Of a stretch of DNA of 64,000 nt, positions 36,618-46,711 are shown piece by piece; within the stretch, counting starts at the first letter, position 1, and each line of letters begins with the position of its first letter. The position numbers were made by a program, and so were the translations under genes. Source of the stretch: Roseibium marinum (lineage in GTDB: Bacteria > Pseudomonadota > Alphaproteobacteria > Rhizobiales > Stappiaceae). The stretch spans positions 372,001-436,000 of the forward strand of contig NZ_PPCN01000002.1 in NCBI RefSeq assembly GCF_002906165.1. Reading direction: 5' to 3'. The notes beneath the pieces are model-generated. The model was not told the origin of the DNA and searched no databases. It saw only the letters and a program-made list of their open reading frames with translations.

Positions 36618-39614
36618 ATGATCCGCGCCATGTCGACGCAAGATTCCACCCCCGCCCTCACCGCTGACGACCATCTCATTCTGGTCGACGGTTCCACCTT
36701 CATCTTCCGCGCCTACCACGCGCTGCCGCCGCTTACCCGCAAGCCGGACGGCCTGCCGGTCGGCGCCGTTTCCGGTTTCTGCAACATGCTGTGGAAGCTG
36801 CTGCAGGAGGGCCCGTCACCGGAAAAGGGCGACGAGCCGACGCATTTCGCGGTGATCTTCGATCACTCGGCAAAAACTTTCCGCAATGAAATCTATCCGC
36901 AATACAAGGCGCACCGTCCCGATCCGCCGGAGGATCTGGTGCCGCAATTCGGCCTGATCCGTGAGGCGACCCGGGCCTTTTCCGTGCATTGCGTCGAGCA
37001 GGAAGGCTTCGAGGCCGACGACCTGATCGCGACCTATGCCCGCCAGGCGGCCGAAATGGGCGCGCGCGTAACGATCGTTTCCGGCGACAAGGACCTGATG
37101 CAGCTCATCGGTCCGCATGTCGGCATGATCGACACGATGAAGAACAAGACCTTTGGCGAGGCGGAGGTCTTCGAAAAGTTCGGTGTCGGCCCGGACAAGG
37201 TCATCGAGGTCCAGTCCCTGGCCGGCGACAGTGTCGACAACGTTCCCGGTGTGCCCGGCATCGGCCTCAAGACCGCGGCGCTGCTGATCAACGAGTTTGG
37301 CGATCTGGAAACTCTCCTGGCGCAAGCGGAAACCATCAAACAGAACAAGCGCCGGGAAAACCTGATCGAATTCGCCGACCAGGCCCGCGTCTCACGGCAG
37401 CTCGTCACGCTGAAGCAGGATGTGCCGGTGAAAGTGCCGGTGACGGATCTTTCGGTGACCGTGCTGGATGGACCGAAGGCTGTCGGCTTTCTCAAGGCCA
37501 TGGGCTTCACCACGCTGACCAGGCGTGTCGCGGAGACCGCCGGTGCGGAGGCGGACGCCGTCGAAGCGGTGGAGATCGAGGTGCCCGGCTGGGATGTTCC
37601 GGACCACAAGGGCCGTATTCTGGAGCGCAGTGCCTCAAGTGCCGGCACTTCGGCGGCTGGCCCGGGCGGAACCGGAGCGGAAAAGGCCGGAACGGGGCCC
37701 GACGGCATGATGGTGCCGCAGACCCTCGTCGAAGCCCGCGCCCATGGCATCAAGGCGATTCCGGTCGATTCCGGCACCTATGAGACCGTCACCAGCCTTG
37801 ACCGGCTGAAGGAATGGTGCGCGGCGGCTTACGAGAAGGGCTATGTGGCCTTCGACACGGAAACCACATCTCTTGACGCCATGCAGGCGGAACTCGTCGG
37901 TCTGTCGCTGGCGACCGAACCGGGCAAGGCCTGTTACGTGCCGCTCGCCCATGTGGACGGCGAGGGCGATCTTCTCGGCGGCGGCGGCCTGGTGCCGGGT
38001 CAGATCCCCTTGAATGAGGCGCTGGAGGTTCTCAAACCGGTGCTGGAGGACCGTTCGGTCCTCAAGATCGCGCAGAATCTCAAATACGACTGGCTGGTGA
38101 TGACCCGTTACGGCATCGACATCACCCCCTATGACGATACCATGTTGCTGTCCTACACGGTCGATGCGGGCAAGGGCGGCAACGGCATGGACGAGTTGTC
38201 CGAGCGCTGGCTCGGCCACAAGCCGATCCCCTTCAAGGAGGTCTGTGGCTCCGGCAAGTCGATGATCACCTTCGACAAGGTGCCCGTCGACAAGGCGTCC
38301 GCCTATGCGGCGGAGGATGCCGATGTGACCCTGCGCCTGTGGCTAATCCTCAAGCCGCGGCTTTCCGGCGATCACATGGCAACCGTCTACGAGACGCTGG
38401 AACGGCCGATGGTGCCGGTGCTGGCGCGCATGGAAAAACGCGGCATTTCCGTCGACCGGCAGATGCTGTCGCGGCTTTCCGGTGATTTCGCCCAAGGAAT
38501 GGCGGCACTGGAGGCTGAAATCCATGAGCTTGCCGGCCAAAGCTTCAATATCGGCTCTCCCAAGCAGCTCGGCGATATTCTCTTCGGCAAGATGAACCTG
38601 CCGGGCGGCAAGAAGACCAAGACCGGCGCCTGGTCGACATCCGTACAGGTGCTGGACGATCTCGCCGCCGAAGGTCACGAGCTGCCGTCGAAGATTGTCG
38701 CCTGGCGCCAGCTTTCCAAACTGAAATCAACCTATTCCGACGCCCTGCCCGGTTATATCAACCCCGAGACCAACCGGGTGCACACGTCCTACGCCCTGGC
38801 GGCAACAACCACCGGGCGCCTGTCTTCTTCCGAGCCGAACCTGCAGAATATTCCCGTCAGGACGGAAGAGGGCCGCAAGATCCGCAAGGCGTTCATCGCC
38901 GAAAAGGGCCACAAGCTGGTTTCGGCTGACTACAGCCAGATCGAACTCCGGGTCCTGGCGCATATGGCCGACATCCCGCAGCTGAAGAAGGCCTTCGATG
39001 ACGGCCTCGACATTCACGCCATGACGGCGAGCGAAATGTTCGGCACGCCGATCGAGGGCATGGACCCGATGGTCCGCCGCCGGGCCAAGGCGATCAATTT
39101 CGGCATCATCTACGGCATTTCCGCCTTCGGCCTCGCCAACCAGCTCGGCATTGGCCGCGGCGAGGCGGGGGACTACATCAAGACCTATTTCGAACGCTTC
39201 CCGGGCATCAAGGAATATATGGAGGCGATCAAGAGACAGGTTCACGCGGATGGTTTCGTCACCACGATCTTCGGCCGCAAGGCTCATTATCCGGAGGTCA
39301 ACACCAACAACCCCAACCACCGCGCCTTTTACGAGCGCGCCGCCATCAACGCGCCGATCCAGGGCTCGGCCGCCGACATCCTGCGCCGCGCCATGGTGCG
39401 CATGGAGGAGAGGCTGGACGGCTCGAAGCTGGACGCGCAGATGCTGCTGCAGGTGCATGACGAACTGATCTTCGAAGTCCCCGACGATCAGGTGGATGCC
39501 GCCATCCCGGTGATCCGGGAGGTCATGGAAAACGCCTGCGAGCCGGTGCTGAAACTCTCCGTCCCGCTCCAGGTCGACGCCCGCGCGGCCCACAACTGGG
39601 ACGAGGCGCATTAG
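36618..39614 (+). CDS. polA: DNA polymerase I
   Basis: A 998-residue polymerase with three domains. The 5'-3' nuclease spans about 15-310 (LVDGSTFIFRAYHALPPL, then VSGDKDLMQLI and GIGLKTAA). The 3'-5' exonuclease keeps its metal ligands in AFDTETTSLD, so proofreading should be active. The polymerase domain has the A motif SADYSQIELRVLAHMA, the O-helix RRRAKAINFGIIYGISAFGLA and motif C LLQVHDELIFEVPD. A variable Ala/Gly-rich insert (about 335-370) separates the first two domains. It functions in repair and Okazaki fragment processing. The start may be the second Met at 36630. It converges tightly on the PepSY gene, with three bases between. Confidence 0.97.
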   Translation: MIRAMSTQDSTPALTADDHLILVDGSTFIFRAYHALPPLTRKPDGLPVGAVSGFCNMLWKLLQEGPSPEKGDEPTHFAVIFDHSAKTFRNEIYPQYKAHRPDPPEDLVPQFGLIREATRAFSVHCVEQEGFEADDLIATYARQAAEMGARVTIVSGDKDLMQLIGPHVGMIDTMKNKTFGEAEVFEKFGVGPDKVIEVQSLAGDSVDNVPGVPGIGLKTAALLINEFGDLETLLAQAETIKQNKRRENLIEFADQARVSRQLVTLKQDVPVKVPVTDLSVTVLDGPKAVGFLKAMGFTTLTRRVAETAGAEADAVEAVEIEVPGWDVPDHKGRILERSASSAGTSAAGPGGTGAEKAGTGPDGMMVPQTLVEARAHGIKAIPVDSGTYETVTSLDRLKEWCAAAYEKGYVAFDTETTSLDAMQAELVGLSLATEPGKACYVPLAHVDGEGDLLGGGGLVPGQIPLNEALEVLKPVLEDRSVLKIAQNLKYDWLVMTRYGIDITPYDDTMLLSYTVDAGKGGNGMDELSERWLGHKPIPFKEVCGSGKSMITFDKVPVDKASAYAAEDADVTLRLWLILKPRLSGDHMATVYETLERPMVPVLARMEKRGISVDRQMLSRLSGDFAQGMAALEAEIHELAGQSFNIGSPKQLGDILFGKMNLPGGKKTKTGAWSTSVQVLDDLAAEGHELPSKIVAWRQLSKLKSTYSDALPGYINPETNRVHTSYALAATTTGRLSSSEPNLQNIPVRTEEGRKIRKAFIAEKGHKLVSADYSQIELRVLAHMADIPQLKKAFDDGLDIHAMTASEMFGTPIEGMDPMVRRRAKAINFGIIYGISAFGLANQLGIGRGEAGDYIKTYFERFPGIKEYMEAIKRQVHADGFVTTIFGRKAHYPEVNTNNPNHRAFYERAAINAPIQGSAADILRRAMVRMEERLDGSKLDAQMLLQVHDELIFEVPDDQVDAAIPVIREVMENACEPVLKLSVPLQVDARAAHNWDEAH

Positions 39615-39617
39615 GGA

Positions 39618-40757
39618 TCAGGCGTTCAGGGAACGCCGCCGGAAAATCGGCTGGATCAGCCGGCGGTAAGCCAGTGCGAAACCCGTGTAGAACAGGAAGA
39701 CGGAGGCCAGGGAAGCGAGACCCGCAAGAGTCTGTCCGGGAAGACCGTAAACCTCGCCCGTGTGCAGGAAGCGGAGAAACACGCGGGCACGCCGGCCGGG
39801 CGACTGGTCGTCCACGCCGCTGACACCAAGGACATCGCCTGTCACGCGGGAAACAGTATAGGTTTTCTGGCGCGACAATTGCGCGCCATTGCCCGTGTCG
39901 ACAGTGACAACGACACGCGCAGCCTGCTCCCGGGGAAGTTTGATGGAAACGGTTCGCCAGGCGGGCTCTGCCTGTTTGAGCGTCGCCACGATGTCCTGAA
40001 GACTGACCGGATCGCCGTCAGCCCGTTGTTGGCCCTGAGGACCGCCCTGAGCAGTGCGGCCTGCCTCGAGAGGTGAGGCGGGCCCGAACGCGGCGACCAC
40101 CAGGTCACTTGCCCAAGGATAGGAGATCACCACGCCGGAAAGCACAATTGCGAACAGTGGCACAAGGGACCAGATCCCGAAGACGTGGTGCCAGTTGTAG
40201 TCGCGAGCCTTGGCGGTCGGCAGGTTGCCGCGAAATAGCACGTTGAGCTTCACCACTCTCCAGGTCCATTTCCTCGGCCACCACAGATAAAGCCCCGAGA
40301 CCAGGATGAAGAGAAAGCCGAGATTGGCGGCGCCGGTGACGGCCCGGCCGGCCTGGCGGCTTTCGCCCGGGAGGGCCAGCCACCGGTGCAGAACGGTGAT
40401 TGTGCCGAAAAACGCTTTTGTTGTCTCCGCCGCGTCGTCGATAGGGATCCCGGAATAAGGGTCGAGCAGGCTGGTCTCCCGCCGGCTGACGGAGAGTTCG
40501 ACTGGTGCGCCGTCGGCATTCGAAAAGACCAGAGAATTGCCGACTTGAGCACCGCTTTCGAGAACCTTCCGCGCCATCTCGTCCGCGGTGAGCGGTTGGG
40601 CGCCTGGCGTCCTGTCCACCGCGCGCTGTTCCATGTAGGCGATGATCTGCCGTTCGTAGGTCAGCAGCACACCCGTTGCCGACATCAAGAGAATGACGAG
40701 GCCGAAAGTGATGCCGACGATGAGATGCGCCCAGAAAACAATGCGTTTGAACGACAT
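39618..40757 (-). CDS. PepSY-associated transmembrane protein
   Basis: A 378-residue inner-membrane protein with four or more helices. It begins MSFKRIVFWAHLIVGITFGLVILLMSATGVLLTYE, the standard start of the PepSY_TM (iron-uptake-associated) family, with paired His residues in VLHRWL and NWHHVFGIW that could bind haem. Later parts are WWPRKWTW and a C-terminal FLRFLHTGEVYGLPGQTLAGLASLASVFLFYTGFALAYRR. Relatives include ferric-siderophore reductases and often sit beside TonB receptors; here there is no iron-transport gene nearby. I start at ATG 40757; the frame upstream to 40853 lacks conservation. Confidence 0.85.
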   Translation of the reverse strand: MSFKRIVFWAHLIVGITFGLVILLMSATGVLLTYERQIIAYMEQRAVDRTPGAQPLTADEMARKVLESGAQVGNSLVFSNADGAPVELSVSRRETSLLDPYSGIPIDDAAETTKAFFGTITVLHRWLALPGESRQAGRAVTGAANLGFLFILVSGLYLWWPRKWTWRVVKLNVLFRGNLPTAKARDYNWHHVFGIWSLVPLFAIVLSGVVISYPWASDLVVAAFGPASPLEAGRTAQGGPQGQQRADGDPVSLQDIVATLKQAEPAWRTVSIKLPREQAARVVVTVDTGNGAQLSRQKTYTVSRVTGDVLGVSGVDDQSPGRRARVFLRFLHTGEVYGLPGQTLAGLASLASVFLFYTGFALAYRRLIQPIFRRRSLNA

Positions 40758-41124
40758 GAGGTCACAACTGTCCTGTTCCGGTTGAAGACGAGAGGGTTGT
40801 CTTCGCTGAAGGCCCACCATGACAGGGCTAGCCTTATGTTCCCCTGGCGTCAAAGCCCCGAGGCGGCATTGCCGGTGCGAAATTGTAACCGAATGTCACA
40901 GGTCCCGGAGACCGGAAATACCTGATCGGGCCTAAGCACCCGATTGCCGGGACAATCCCATGATGTGCTACAGGGATTGCGGGCGGTTGTATCGGGCGGA
41001 ATACATTTCCAGGTCGCCTGCCGCCGGAAGAGGCATGCCAGGCCCTGAAGGAAGAGGGCCCCCGACCGCACGCTGGAGATCAGAGCCCGGCTTGTCGTTC
41101 CGTTTAACCTGCCTGAACGTGGAT
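40758..41124. other. Gene-free region between the PepSY protein and chemoreceptor 3
   Basis: About 370 bases. Short frames occur on both strands, but none resembles a known protein. A small GAAGAC/GTCTTC hairpin lies at 40784-40804 in the 5' leader of the PepSY gene. I see no Fur-type palindrome and no clear terminator. Confidence 0.4.
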
Positions 41125-43062
41125 CTACGCGGCAGCGACGGCGGCAAGGAAGCGCTCGATTTCCGTCCGCATTTCCTCGGTAATGTGAACGGCTTCGCCG
41201 GCCTTTGCCTTCACGGTTTCCGAAGAGGAGTTCGTTTCGGCGACCGCATGGTCCAGCTTGCTGATATTGCCGACCATGGACTTGGTCTGCTGCGCGGCGC
41301 CTTGAATGTTGCGGCTGATTTCCGATGTCACGGCCGTCTGTTCCGTCACGGCGCTGGCAATGGCCGAGGTATATTCGTTGACATCGTTCATTGTTTCCGA
41401 AATTCCCTTCATCGCGCCGACAGCGGCCTCCGTCGAAGCCTGAATGCCGCCGATCTGGCTTGAGATCTCTTCCGTTGCCTTTGAGGTCTGCGTCGCCAAT
41501 TCCTTGACCTCGGCGGCGACCACCGCGAAGCCCTTGCCGGCTTCACCGGCGCGCGCCGCTTCGATGGTCGCGTTCAGCGCCAGAAGGTTGGTCTGCTCGG
41601 CAATCGCCTGGATAAGCGTAACCACTTCGCCGATCTTGCCCGCGGCGGTCGCCAGGCCGGAAATCGTGTCGTTGGTGTCCTGGACACCGGTGGTTGCCTG
41701 GCCGATGACACCCGTGGTGCGCTCGACCTGCTGGGCAATCTCTTTGGTTGACGATTCCAGTTCCTCGGTGGCGGCGGCGACCGATTCCACATTGGAGGCC
41801 GCTTCCTCCGACGCATGCGTTGCGCCTTCCGCCTGGCTCGCACTCGAGGAGGCGACACTTTCCAGAAGCGTGGCGGTATCCTGCAGCTCACCGTTTACCT
41901 GAGTGACCGCTGACAGCATTTCCGCCGATCTTGTCCTGAAATCGGCGATGAGGGTGTCAACCGTGTTCTGGCGCTGCTTCTGGTTTTCGTCCTCGCGGGA
42001 TTTCGCCCCTTCGAGCTCCACTTGCGCTCGCCGGTTGGCGCAGCACACGTCCACGGCCCGGGCGATATTGCCGACCTCGTCGGTCCGCGCCATTCCCTCG
42101 ATATCCTGGTTGGCATTGCCCTCGGCCAGCTCCGAAATCTGGCTCGTAACAACCTGCAGCGGTGCGAACATATTGCGGTTTGCGTAAAAGATACCGGCCG
42201 CGGCAATGGCCAGCAGGGCAATTGCCGCGCCGGCGCCGAGGATCCGGCCGAAGTTGCGGATGGCCGTGTAGGGGGTCTGGTCGATTGCGAGAATACCCGA
42301 TGCGGCGTCCTGACCGGAAAAATCCGTGAGGGTGATGGCGTCGAGATGATACCGGCCACTCGCATCCGTCACTGAGCCTGCGGCAATGTCCGCCAGGGCG
42401 GCTTCCGGGTCCAGGCCTTCGGGGAGCTGAGATCCGATCACCTTCGTGCCATCCGGGGTGTCGATCACCACCGCCAGCGGCACGCCGGTTTCCGTTGTAA
42501 ACTGCTCCACGAATTTTTCGTGGAAGCTCAGGCCGAATTCCACCGAACCGACGTGGGACCCGTCGTGAACGATTGGAGCGATCCCGCGGTTTCCAAGGCC
42601 CGCGACACCTTTTTCCAGTCCGGATATGGGTGCGCCGCGGGTATTTGTCGCCACGACCGTGTGCCGGAAGCCGGACAGGTCGTCGCCGAATTTTTCCGGC
42701 TTGTGAACCCGCAGGAAGCTTTCCGCCGGTGGCAGGTGGAACTGGAACTGGCGGATGTCGTAGGTTGTTTTCAGGGCGCCGAAGGCCGGAACGAATTCGG
42801 CGGCGAGTCCATCCCGGTCCCCTGCGGCCAGTTTTTCCTGGACACCCTTCTGGCCCGCGACGACGGTTGCCATCAGCAAGGCCTGCCTGCTGTCCGCCTG
42901 GATGCGCGATTGAAGAGCCCGTTCGGCAGCGGTCACCTCGCGAGCCAGCGCCATGTCGGTGAGTTTGTTCGTCAGAAATTCGCTGAGGGAAAATGCCGAT
43001 CCGGCGCCAAGCAGCGCCAGAACAACAAATAGTACCGTCAATTTTGCCCTGATTGTATTCAT
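41125..43062 (-). CDS. Methyl-accepting chemotaxis protein with double-Cache (dCache_3-like) sensor
   Basis: A 645-residue chemoreceptor. TM1 is about 7-27. The large periplasmic sensor (about 28-265) has features of the dCache_3 class: [19 protein letters not shown], then [17 protein letters not shown] and [11 protein letters not shown]2 is about 270-290, followed by HAMP ([27 protein letters not shown]) and an MA domain with the hairpin tip [20 protein letters not shown]. An unusual Cys pair ([10 protein letters not shown]) lies just after HAMP. The sensor is unrelated to those at 367-2058 and 2664-4355, so the ligand is different. The start codon is preceded by AT-rich DNA to 43337, likely the promoter. 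No che genes are adjacent. Confidence 0.93.
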   Translation of the reverse strand: MNTIRAKLTVLFVVLALLGAGSAFSLSEFLTNKLTDMALAREVTAAERALQSRIQADSRQALLMATVVAGQKGVQEKLAAGDRDGLAAEFVPAFGALKTTYDIRQFQFHLPPAESFLRVHKPEKFGDDLSGFRHTVVATNTRGAPISGLEKGVAGLGNRGIAPIVHDGSHVGSVEFGLSFHEKFVEQFTTETGVPLAVVIDTPDGTKVIGSQLPEGLDPEAALADIAAGSVTDASGRYHLDAITLTDFSGQDAASGILAIDQTPYTAIRNFGRILGAGAAIALLAIAAAGIFYANRNMFAPLQVVTSQISELAEGNANQDIEGMARTDEVGNIARAVDVCCANRRAQVELEGAKSREDENQKQRQNTVDTLIADFRTRSAEMLSAVTQVNGELQDTATLLESVASSSASQAEGATHASEEAASNVESVAAATEELESSTKEIAQQVERTTGVIGQATTGVQDTNDTISGLATAAGKIGEVVTLIQAIAEQTNLLALNATIEAARAGEAGKGFAVVAAEVKELATQTSKATEEISSQIGGIQASTEAAVGAMKGISETMNDVNEYTSAIASAVTEQTAVTSEISRNIQGAAQQTKSMVGNISKLDHAVAETNSSSETVKAKAGEAVHITEEMRTEIERFLAAVAAA

Positions 43063-43337
43063 GATCTCTCCAATCCTTTGTTGTAAAGGTGGAAAGAGGT
43101 GTTGAATGAATTGTTAATGATACGAATGCCGACTCGAGAAATGCCAGTATCTACGTGTTTCTTCGGAGAAAAATATTTCAAACATGCGAATAATAAGATG
43201 TGTGTCTAGCGGCCAAGGGAGAAAATAGGCCCTGCCTGCCAGCATTCTGCCCCGGACAACGCGACTGATTCGCTTTTCAGCTCGTCAGAAAGCCGGAGGG
43301 GTTGCCTGTCTGGCTGTCGACGGTCGCCGCAGGCAGA

Positions 43338-44246
43338 TCACACCACCCGAAGGTCCGGCTGCATCTTGCCGGCGAGCGCCGATCGGGGCGCAATCGCGCT
43401 TTCCAGCAGGTCGTTGAGGTGCACCTCGAGATAGTCGACGATGGGCGATTGTGTTTTCGACTGGGTATAGATTGCCAGTTCCGTTGAAGGCAGGCTCGGG
43501 AAGCCGTTGTGCTCCTTGAGAATCTTGAACCCGTCCAGAATAGCGCCCGAAGGCAGGCAGCTGATCCCGGCTCCGGACAGAACCGCGACCTGCGCGGCGG
43601 CGACGCTTGTCGTCGTGATGCGCTCGTACCATTGCTTGCCGGCGCGGGCCAGGGCGCTGAACGCCAGCTCACGGAAAGGACAGGGCTCGGGGAACAGGAT
43701 CAGGGGAAGCGGATCCGTCAACGGACAGGATTCGCTCACCGCCCAGTGCAGGGGTTCCTCGACGACCCCCGCCGGTTTGGCCCTGGAGGGCGAGACCAGC
43801 GCGATCGCCAGATTGATCTCGTTGTTCGAAAGCATCTCGTGCAGCGTTGCGCTGTCCGCGACCGTCATTTCCAGTTTCACATTCGGATGGATCTTTACGA
43901 AATTGCAGAAAATCGATTGCAGCTGACCGGTCGCGTACCACTCCGGCAGACCGACATGGACGGTCCCGGTCAGTTCGGGAGCCGACAGGCGCAGGCGTGC
44001 CTCGTCATGGGATTTGAGTATGTCGGTCGCGTGCTGATAGAGTATTCGCCCGGCTGCCGTCAGGTTCATGGTGCGGGCATTGCGTTCGATCAGCGGTTTG
44101 CCGACCCGCTCCTCCAGGCGTCTGAGCTGGGTGCTGACACAGGGCTGCGTGCGGTTCAGCTTCGATCCGGCGTGGGTAACGTTGCCGGCTTCAGCTACCG
44201 CGACGAAGGCTTCCAGCAACTCGATATTAAAACGGCCGATAGTCAT
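43338..44246 (-). CDS. LysR-family transcriptional regulator
   Basis: A 302-residue regulator with an N-terminal winged HTH (about 7-65: IELLEAFVAVAEAGNVTHAGSKLNRTQPCVSTQLRRLEERVG) and a C-terminal substrate-binding fold (about 92-290). A CPCVS-type alteration is seen: NRTQPCVST replaces the more usual TQPAVS. The effector is unknown. It diverges from the methyltransferase-MFS pair, which is the classical target arrangement for LysR regulators, over a 150-base AT-rich intergenic region that contains a short palindrome at 44345-44354. It is probably the dedicated regulator of that pair. Confidence 0.9.
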   Translation of the reverse strand: MTIGRFNIELLEAFVAVAEAGNVTHAGSKLNRTQPCVSTQLRRLEERVGKPLIERNARTMNLTAAGRILYQHATDILKSHDEARLRLSAPELTGTVHVGLPEWYATGQLQSIFCNFVKIHPNVKLEMTVADSATLHEMLSNNEINLAIALVSPSRAKPAGVVEEPLHWAVSESCPLTDPLPLILFPEPCPFRELAFSALARAGKQWYERITTTSVAAAQVAVLSGAGISCLPSGAILDGFKILKEHNGFPSLPSTELAIYTQSKTQSPIVDYLEVHLNDLLESAIAPRSALAGKMQPDLRVV

Positions 44247-44396
44247 GGTTCAATATCTCCGTTTCAACGAAAAACCGCGGTTCGGCTGAACTCTGCAATC
44301 CAGTTCCACTCAAGCATAACGTTCTATTATGGGGCGCTGCAATTATAAATTTATCTATCGAAAAAAAATCCCGTAATCCGGGAGTCTCTTTCGTCA

Positions 44397-45446
44397 ATGT
44401 GGGTATTCGATATGACTCTAGCGCTTTCAGCCGGCCAAACGGACTATCGGGAAGCAAACGAACCCCTCTTGTCGCTGCAGCAAAGAGTGCACCGGACGAT
44501 TGCCTGGCACACCGAGTTCAGCCTCGACCGTATCGTCACGCAGGACAACAGGGTGAAATACACAAATGCCGGCCGGCGGGAGAGCGCCACCGACCATCTC
44601 GACGAAGTGTTCAGGCTCATGCGGGAGCTGAACCTGACCGGTATCGGCTCCCCGACGCTGGGCCGCCTGAACGAAAAGGGGAATTCCTTTCGGGACGCAC
44701 TTCTGCAGATCTGCGCGCAAATCGCCGGGACGGTTGGCTCCGGTCCGCTGGTCTATGTCGAACTCGGGCCGGAGCCGGTCAAGACCGGCTTCATTCTCAG
44801 GACGCTTATGGAACTGGGCGTCGTCATAGACCGGTATGTCGCGGTCGATATCAATCCGATGTCGGTTTCGCATATGCGTCCTGCCTTGCGGGAAATTCTG
44901 CCCGAAACGCCTCTGGAATTCATCACCACAAGTTTTGACGCCTTCCGTCTGAGCGATGCCGTCGAGGCCGGCGGCCCGGCCGCGCTTGTAACCATGCTGG
45001 GCTTTCAGGAAGGCAACGATGACCCTGACACGGTGAACGGCTGGCTTCGGGACATCGTGCGCCCCGGTGACTTGCTGTTATCGGAAAGCCAGCTTTATGC
45101 GGACCCGCAGATCGAGAAGATACCGGGATTTTACGCCCATCCCGCCATGCAGCGATTTTCGCGCATTGCCTTCGAACAGGCGATCGACCGCGTCGCACCG
45201 ACATTGAACAGGTTCTTTCTGCTTCCGGTGCCCTTTCAGGACGGCCGGACGGCCAGGGTGGCTATCCTGGGAGAAGAATTTTCAGATACAATCAAAGGAA
45301 GAAATCTGCACGTTTCCAACTTCTGCCTGAAATTGACCCTTGAGCAGTACCGTCATTATCGGCGGCACGGCGGATATTTCGAGATTGCCGGCGAGGCCCT
45401 GACCGATGACGAAACACTTCATTTCCAGCTCTCGCGCCGGAGATAG
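44397..45446 (+). CDS. EgtD-like SAM-dependent methyltransferase, substrate unknown
   Basis: A 349-residue soluble protein with a Rossmann methyltransferase core: the SAM loop VYVELGPEPVKTGFILRTL (about 120-138), the acidic strand end RYVAVDINPMSV, and VTMLGFQEGN followed by WLRDIVRPGDLLL. This spacing recalls the histidine betaine synthase EgtD family (Methyltransf_33), but the N-terminal 100 residues and the histidine-binding region differ. EgtB, the partner in ergothioneine synthesis, is absent, so another amine or amino acid is a likelier substrate. The downstream transporter starts inside its 3' end (41-base overlap), indicating a linked function such as make-and-export. An ATG at 44412 is an alternative start. 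Confidence 0.65.
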   Translation: MWVFDMTLALSAGQTDYREANEPLLSLQQRVHRTIAWHTEFSLDRIVTQDNRVKYTNAGRRESATDHLDEVFRLMRELNLTGIGSPTLGRLNEKGNSFRDALLQICAQIAGTVGSGPLVYVELGPEPVKTGFILRTLMELGVVIDRYVAVDINPMSVSHMRPALREILPETPLEFITTSFDAFRLSDAVEAGGPAALVTMLGFQEGNDDPDTVNGWLRDIVRPGDLLLSESQLYADPQIEKIPGFYAHPAMQRFSRIAFEQAIDRVAPTLNRFFLLPVPFQDGRTARVAILGEEFSDTIKGRNLHVSNFCLKLTLEQYRHYRRHGGYFEIAGEALTDDETLHFQLSRRR

Positions 45447-46581
45447 CGGCAACGCCGCGATGACCCGTAGCGTGACCGCGCCGGGTCTCGCCATCGTGGC
45501 CGTGACATACGGCCTGGCGCGCTATTGCTTCGGACTGTTCCTGCCGGAAATACGTCTGGAATTCGGCCTGTCACCGGAGATGATCGGTCTGATTGCCGGG
45601 GCATCCTATATGGGTTATCTGGCAGCGACCTTTGCCGGATCCTGGCTGTCCACCGCTGTCGGACCCCGGTTGCCGATTGTTCTGGGCGGCTTCGCCGCGG
45701 CTTCGGGCATGGCGATCATCGGCGCGGCTCCGGATCCGTTGACCCTTGCGCTCGGCGTCTTCATTGCCGGAACGAGCCCGGGGCTTTCTTATCCGCCCTT
45801 CTCTGACGTCATTGTCCGTTACACCGAACAGCGCCGGCAGAATTCCGTTTATGCCTGGATCAATTCCGGAACCGGCTTCGGCGTGGCCTTCGCGGGGCCG
45901 CTGGCCCTTTATGCGGGCGAAAACTGGCGTCTGGCCTGGCTGATCTTCGCCGCCGTTGCGCTGGCCGTCACCTTCTGGAACATGGCGACGCTGCCGAAGC
46001 GCAACAATTTGCCGGGAAAGACGGCGATGAGGGTTTCGCTCGGCTTTCTGTTTCACAGGGCCGCCAGACCGCTGTTTCTCGCGGCACTTCTTTTCGGGGT
46101 TATCACGGCGGTTTTCTGGACCTATGCCGTCGAATTGTTATGGACGCTTACAGGAAATCCCCGTGACGCGGTCCTGTTCTGGATCGTTCTCGGAATTGCA
46201 GGCGTGACCGGCTGTTTTGCCGGAGGGCTCGTCAACAGGTGGGGTTTGCGCCGTACTTATCTGGTGCTGGCGCTTGCCGTCGGGGCGGCCATTGGCGCCT
46301 TGCCGCTGCTCATCGGTACCCGGCTCGGTATCTACGTGTCTGCGGCCAGCTTCGGCACCGGGTTCATTGTGATGACCGCCCTGTTCGGCATGTGGAGCAT
46401 GCGGATTTTCCGGGAAACCCCATCCATCGGCTTTGGATTTACCTTCTTCCTGCTTTCTCTGGGCCAGGGTGTCGGCCCGGTCGTCGGCGGATTCCTGATA
46501 CCGGTGATCGGTCACTCGGCGCTGTTTGTCGCGGCCGGCGTTCTATGCTGCGGATTGACGTTGTTCAAAATACCGGAATAA
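45406..46581 (+). CDS. MFS transporter (YbfB/CynX-like)
   Basis: A 391-residue transporter with 12 predicted helices. The opening helix, PGLAIVAVTYGLARYCFGLFLPEIR, is characteristic of the YbfB/YjiJ group. The first-loop motif MGYLAATFAGSWLSTAVGPR and the central SLGFLFHRAARPLF loop separate two six-helix halves. The substrate is unknown; translational overlap with the methyltransferase suggests that it exports or imports that enzyme's product or substrate. Start at 45406 gives a 41-base overlap; Met19 at 45460 would remove it. The C-terminus FKIPE is short and cytoplasmic. Confidence 0.85.
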   Translation: MTKHFISSSRAGDSGNAAMTRSVTAPGLAIVAVTYGLARYCFGLFLPEIRLEFGLSPEMIGLIAGASYMGYLAATFAGSWLSTAVGPRLPIVLGGFAAASGMAIIGAAPDPLTLALGVFIAGTSPGLSYPPFSDVIVRYTEQRRQNSVYAWINSGTGFGVAFAGPLALYAGENWRLAWLIFAAVALAVTFWNMATLPKRNNLPGKTAMRVSLGFLFHRAARPLFLAALLFGVITAVFWTYAVELLWTLTGNPRDAVLFWIVLGIAGVTGCFAGGLVNRWGLRRTYLVLALAVGAAIGALPLLIGTRLGIYVSAASFGTGFIVMTALFGMWSMRIFRETPSIGFGFTFFLLSLGQGVGPVVGGFLIPVIGHSALFVAAGVLCCGLTLFKIPE

Positions 46582-46711
46582 GCAGAAAGTCGGGCATAAC
46601 ACCGCATTATGGTGTCGACCATCCGTATAACCGCTATTTGCTGGATTTCTTAAAGATTGTAGGCTTCATTCAAGCACGCAATGATTGATAAGGAAATCGC
46701 GGTTGGAACCC

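Noticed and set aside
44397..45446. Assignment as ergothioneine biosynthesis (EgtD)
   Set aside because: EgtB and other pathway genes are absent and the N-terminal substrate region differs, so only a family-level call is made.
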